The notes beneath the pieces were generated by a model. It did not search any database and was not told the origin of the DNA. It saw only the letters and a program-made list of their open reading frames with translations. The translations under genes and the position numbers were made by a program. A DNA stretch of 64,000 nucleotides from Geomonas edaphica (GTDB lineage Bacteria; Desulfobacterota; Desulfuromonadia; Geobacterales; Geobacteraceae): contig NZ_SSYB01000005.1 in the NCBI RefSeq assembly GCF_004917075.1, positions 124,001-188,000 on the forward strand. Reading direction: 5' to 3'. Positions 60,630-64,000 of this stretch are shown one piece after another (the stretch's first letter is position 1; every line of letters begins with the position of its first letter).

Positions 60630-62711
60630 ATGTTCACTAACAAACTAATACACAAAATTCTGGCGATCATTGGGATCAACCTGCTGATAGGGATCACCAT
60701 TGTCGGCTGCCTGGCGATCTGGCTCCAGTACAGCTCCAGCATGAAGTTGCAGGAGAAGAACAGCCGGACCATGTCCGCCGTTATTGTGGACGAGATTTCG
60801 GCCTTCATGATGAAGGATGACGCCAAATCGGTGAGGAACCTCGCCAAGGTCGCCAAGGAACAGAACTTCGGCTTCGACATCAAGATCTTCGACAATGATG
60901 GCAAGGATTCCGAAACCGGGGCGGTCAACAAGGATGTCGCACGAAGCCTCGCCGACGGTAAGCCGGTAGAAATCAGAGAGACAACCGGGGGAATTCACAC
61001 CCTTAAGATGGCGGTTCCCCTCCGCAACGAAGAGCGCTGCAAGCAATGCCACGACGCAGGGGACAAGTACCTGGGCGCGGTGCAGCTCACCTCCTCGCTC
61101 GAGGACGGCTACCGCAGCGCCATAAAGATGATCACCATACTGGTTGCCGCAGGCTGCCTCTTCTTCGTCTGCATGATGCTCTGCATGTACGTCTTCTTCC
61201 AGAAAACGGTCATGCGCGACCTGCTCTTCTTCTCGGACAAGCTGAAAGATATAGCCCAGGGGGAAGGGGACCTCACCAAGGAGATCCCGGTCCGTTCGAA
61301 CGACGAGATCGGCGACCTCGCTCGGCACATAAACCACCTCGTCAACAAACTGCGCGAAACGATCACAGTTCTTTACGAACTGGCCGAGCACATCTCCATC
61401 TCGCTTTGCCACGTCTCGAGCCGCGCTAGGAACACCGTGGCGTCGTCGGCCGAGCAGAAGGACCGCTCGGAGTCGGTGGCGGTCGCCACGGAGGAGATGG
61501 CGGCGACCCTCAACGTGGTGGCCGGGAACACCCATCAGGCGGCAGGCTTCTCCTCCGAGGTGGACGAGGCGGCAAGTCAGGGGATGGGCGTTGTGGACGG
61601 GGCGTGCAACTCCATCGTCCTCGTGAGGGAGAACGTGACCCAGACCCTCGACACCGTCGGAAGGCTGGAGGCCTCGTCGGCGCAGATCGGCGACATCATA
61701 AACCTCATCGAGGACATCGCGGACCAGACCAAGCTCCTTGCGCTGAACGCCGCCATCGAGGCGGCGCGGGCCGGAGAACATGGCAGGGGATTCGCGGTGG
61801 TCGCCGACGAAGTCAAGATGCTCTCCGAGAAGACCGCCACCTCGACGAAGGAGATCGCCAAGATCATCACCAACATCCAGTCCGAAAGCCGTGAGGCGGC
61901 AAGGTCGATCGCCGAGGAACAGGAGCGGGTCGAGGACGGGGTGTCAAAATCCATTGCCGCCAAGGAGTGCCTGGAGCGGATCCTTGGGCTCGCCGGGGAG
62001 ACGGCGCAGCTCATCAACCAGATCGCCTCGGCGACCGAGGAACAAAGCGCCACAACCAACGAGATCGCCGAAAAGATCCACGGCGTTTCGAGCTCGGCGC
62101 TGGCGGTGCACGAGGACATGCTGGAGAGCGACAAGGCGTTCACGGAGCTCACCCGTGTTGCCGAACAGATCTTTTCGACGGTGGGGAAATTCAGCGTCGG
62201 CAACAGGCACGATGAGATGAAGCGCATGGCAGCGGAGCTTAGGGACGGCTTCGTAGCGGTCATCGGCGAGGGGGTCGCCGCGGGGAGGATCAGCATGACC
62301 GACCTGTTCGACCGCAACTACAAGCCGATCCCGAACACCGCGCCGCAGAAGTACGCCACCGCGTTCGACGGCTTCTTCGATCGTTACATTTCGCCGGTGC
62401 AGGAGGCGATCCTAGGTCGCAAGGATTCCATCTTCTTCGCCATCTGCGTGGACGACCACGGCTACGTGGCAAGCCACAACCTGCGCTACTCCAAGCCGCT
62501 GACCGGTGACCCGGAAGTGGACAAGGTGAACAACCGTACCAAGCGCATCTTCGACGACAAAACCGGCCTTAAGGCGGCACAGAATACCGAGTCGTTCCTG
62601 CTGCAGACCTACATGAGGGACACCGGCGAGATCATGAACGACATCTCGACCCCCATCATCCTGAACAACCGCCATTGGGGTGCCGTGCGTATTGGTTACC
62701 GCGCCGAATAA
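60630..62711 (+). CDS. Methyl-accepting chemotaxis protein with periplasmic c-haem sensor domain and C-terminal extra domain
   Basis: 693 residues from ATG 60630 (GGAGGAG upstream). Membrane helices at about 9-32 and 167-190 bracket a periplasmic PAS/Cache-like domain with one haem site CKQCH (137-141), the type known from Geobacter haem sensors. A HAMP domain (about 192-250) and a cytoplasmic signalling domain follow, with the hairpin tip [20 protein letters not shown]. After about residue 525 there is an extra domain of about 170 residues ([20 protein letters not shown], then [17 protein letters not shown]) that is PAS/Cache-like and would lie in the cytoplasm. It probably senses redox potential or a small ligand and feeds CheA. 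Confidence 0.93.
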   Translation: MFTNKLIHKILAIIGINLLIGITIVGCLAIWLQYSSSMKLQEKNSRTMSAVIVDEISAFMMKDDAKSVRNLAKVAKEQNFGFDIKIFDNDGKDSETGAVNKDVARSLADGKPVEIRETTGGIHTLKMAVPLRNEERCKQCHDAGDKYLGAVQLTSSLEDGYRSAIKMITILVAAGCLFFVCMMLCMYVFFQKTVMRDLLFFSDKLKDIAQGEGDLTKEIPVRSNDEIGDLARHINHLVNKLRETITVLYELAEHISISLCHVSSRARNTVASSAEQKDRSESVAVATEEMAATLNVVAGNTHQAAGFSSEVDEAASQGMGVVDGACNSIVLVRENVTQTLDTVGRLEASSAQIGDIINLIEDIADQTKLLALNAAIEAARAGEHGRGFAVVADEVKMLSEKTATSTKEIAKIITNIQSESREAARSIAEEQERVEDGVSKSIAAKECLERILGLAGETAQLINQIASATEEQSATTNEIAEKIHGVSSSALAVHEDMLESDKAFTELTRVAEQIFSTVGKFSVGNRHDEMKRMAAELRDGFVAVIGEGVAAGRISMTDLFDRNYKPIPNTAPQKYATAFDGFFDRYISPVQEAILGRKDSIFFAICVDDHGYVASHNLRYSKPLTGDPEVDKVNNRTKRIFDDKTGLKAAQNTESFLLQTYMRDTGEIMNDISTPIILNNRHWGAVRIGYRAE

Positions 62712-62739
62712 GATCCGATCTCACACCTTGATTCCATCT

Positions 62740-62780
62740 GCAGGCCGTCACCGATGCATCGGGGCGGCCTGCCGCTTTTC
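62740..62780 (+). terminator. Probable terminator after the chemoreceptor gene
   Basis: GCAGGCC ... GGCCTGC with an inner GATGCATC palindrome, followed by CGCTTTTC. Confidence 0.65.
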
Positions 62781-63353
62781 ACCCCTCCCTTCGTTTGTTT
62801 TATTTTGGCGTAAGACGCGCTCCCGTTACCTCTCTTCTCTTTGCCCGCCCCGCAACCCGTTTTCACGGCGAGACCACCCCCTGCTTTTTCCCGCGTCATA
62901 GCCGCCGCCGCAACGGGCCACTCCGGCTATGGGGTCAGAATAGAAGGAGAAATCAGCGTCAAGTGGGGAGGCCGAGTCAGCTGTCAAATATCCCCCGTGG
63001 CGCGGTCAACCTGCCTGTCATCCTCCGTGTTTGTTGTGCTTTCAGAGGCGAAACGATTTTTTATTGTTGACGTGGACGGCAACTTGAGATTAGATTGCAT
63101 ACTGTATACAGTGCATCTTGTGGACGCATATCGATCGAACGAACGTTCGAAGATCTAAAATAGAGTTATACGGGTTTTTAGTTGACTCACCAGTCCCTCT
63201 TGAGTAGAATCCGGTTCTACTTTTTGGGGAAAAAGAGTAAAAGTGCCGCGGGATAAGGAGCTTGCGCGGCGGCGAGCTTGATTGCAACACCTTGTTATCT
63301 GTCAGCATTCAGCTGATTTAGTTGTAGACAACAAAACAAAACAGGAGGCAGAT
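62781..63353 (+). promoter_or_regulatory. Long regulatory region before the CoA-transferase gene
   Basis: No gene seen in about 570 bases. TTGACG (63067-63072), 17 bases and TTAGAT (63090-63095) form a good sigma-70 promoter. The perfect palindrome ACTGTATACAGT (63101-63112) lies at the expected start of transcription, typical for a GntR-type repressor site. A second palindrome, CGAACGTTCG, lies at 63140-63149. The transcript would have a 5' leader of about 250 bases; its role is unknown. Confidence 0.65.
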
Positions 63354-64000
63354 ATGTCCGAGTACGGCACACTTCAAGACCGGGTACAATGCAAACAACT
63401 TTTGAACAAGGTCATGGCTCCCGAGCAGACCATTGAGTTCTTCAAGAACGGGATGAACCTTGGCTGGTCCGGCTTCACCCCGGCTGGTTACCCGAAAGTG
63501 GTGCCCATCGCCCTGGCTGACCACGTAGAGAAGAACAACCTGCAGGGCAAGCTGAAGTTCAACCTCTTCATCGGCGCTTCCGTCGGTGCGGAAACCGAAG
63601 ACCGTTGGGCAACTCTGGACATGATCGACCGCCGCTGGCCGTACCAGACCGGCAAGAACATCGCAGCGGGCATCAACGCCGGCCGCATCCGCATGGGCGA
63701 CAAGCACCTCTCCCTGTTCGCACAGGATCTGGGCTACGGCTTCTACACCAAGGATTCCGAGAGCGGCAAGCTCGACCTCGCCATCATCGAGGTTTCCGCG
63801 ATCAAAGAAGACGGCTCCATCGTACCGACCTCTTCCTGCGGCGTCATCCCCGAGATCCTGATGATCTGCGACAAGATCATCCTCGAGGTGAACACCGGAC
63901 AGCCCTCCTTCGAAGGGATCCACGACCTCCTGACCCCGCTCACCCCGCCGAACCGCCAGATCTTCGGCATCACCCATGCGGGCGAGAGGATCGGTTCCAC
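63354..64000 (+). CDS. Acetyl-CoA hydrolase/CoA-transferase family protein (succinyl:acetate CoA-transferase-like), 5' part
   Basis: The first 215 residues or so are present and the gene runs off the window. AGGAGG precedes the ATG. The segments NGMNLGWSGFTPAGYPK, DRRWPYQTGKNIAAGINAGR and VEVSAIKEDGSIVPTSS-type sequence match class I CoA-transferases of the Ach1/Cat1 type. In Geobacter such enzymes move CoA from succinyl-CoA to acetate, linking acetate activation to the TCA cycle. The catalytic Glu lies beyond the window edge. Expression is probably controlled by the palindromic operator upstream. Confidence 0.88.
   Translation, partial: MSEYGTLQDRVQCKQLLNKVMAPEQTIEFFKNGMNLGWSGFTPAGYPKVVPIALADHVEKNNLQGKLKFNLFIGASVGAETEDRWATLDMIDRRWPYQTGKNIAAGINAGRIRMGDKHLSLFAQDLGYGFYTKDSESGKLDLAIIEVSAIKEDGSIVPTSSCGVIPEILMICDKIILEVNTGQPSFEGIHDLLTPLTPPNRQIFGITHAGERIGS

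Noticed and set aside
1-64000. CRISPR array, rRNA or tRNA genes
   Set aside because: No regularly spaced direct repeats, no rRNA-like sequence and no tRNA cloverleaf with a T-loop GTTCRA were seen on either strand; a tRNA scan was not possible here.

Overview
The window looks like the chromosome of a Geobacter-clade deltaproteobacterium (Desulfuromonadota; Geobacter, Citrifermentans or Geomonas type). The evidence is the high GC content, many PAS/histidine-kinase/response-regulator genes, c-type haem proteins (a membrane-anchored triheme cytochrome and a chemoreceptor with a CxxCH sensor domain), a succinyl:acetate-CoA-transferase-like gene, and palindromic repeat doublets. Species assignment is inference; no rRNA or tRNA is present.

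Layout. 1-6.4 kb: a partial sensor kinase, a REC-PAS-PAS-kinase-REC hybrid and a divergent Cache-PAS-kinase-REC hybrid, separated by a repeat element. 6.5-12.7 kb: an unknown membrane-anchored protein faces a leftward magnesium operon (mgtA, a PTS-EIIA-like protein without the acceptor histidine, a DUF4337 protein) headed by an M-box Mg2+ riboswitch with an intrinsic terminator. 12.67-21.65 kb: a roughly 9-kb, more AT-rich integrative element with a Rep_trans-type replication initiator/relaxase, a run of small ORFs, a lipoprotein, a truncated ParB-like gene, a serine recombinase, YodC- and DUF6953-like proteins and a tyrosine integrase. A 12-bp direct repeat bounds it. The left copy lies in the 5' strand of the M-box P1 helix, and a TTGACA/TATAAA promoter lies just beyond the right copy, so the element appears to have separated mgtA's promoter from its riboswitch.

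21.9-27.1 kb: a cNMP-binding/degenerate AAA+/membrane Fe-S fusion, a phosphoethanolamine transferase and a triheme cytochrome. 27.2-41.2 kb: a five-gene run for envelope or secreted proteins (AsmA-like, DUF1318-type lipoprotein, a 2769-residue beta-propeller/TPR/CHAT protease, an SH3-like protein, an M48 metalloprotease). It is the best candidate here for an undescribed multi-protein system. 41.5-45.1 kb: a substrate-binding lipoprotein, NarX-type kinase and NarL-type regulator in one overlapping operon with no permease. 45.2-50 kb: small stress-type proteins, an exported Met/acidic protein and a PAS-GGDEF-EAL protein.

50.2-56.2 kb: a MerA/Lpd-like flavoprotein, a TVP38 membrane protein and pyruvate dehydrogenase E1alpha, E1beta and E2. 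56.2-64 kb: a rhomboid protease, upp with a uracil permease, bacterioferritin, a PAS protein, a haem-containing chemoreceptor and the start of the CoA-transferase gene behind a promoter with a palindromic operator.

Palindromic GC-rich repeat doublets recur in intergenic regions, and one sits in frame inside the CHAT gene. Most long ORFs antisense to the genes listed are high-GC shadows and are omitted.
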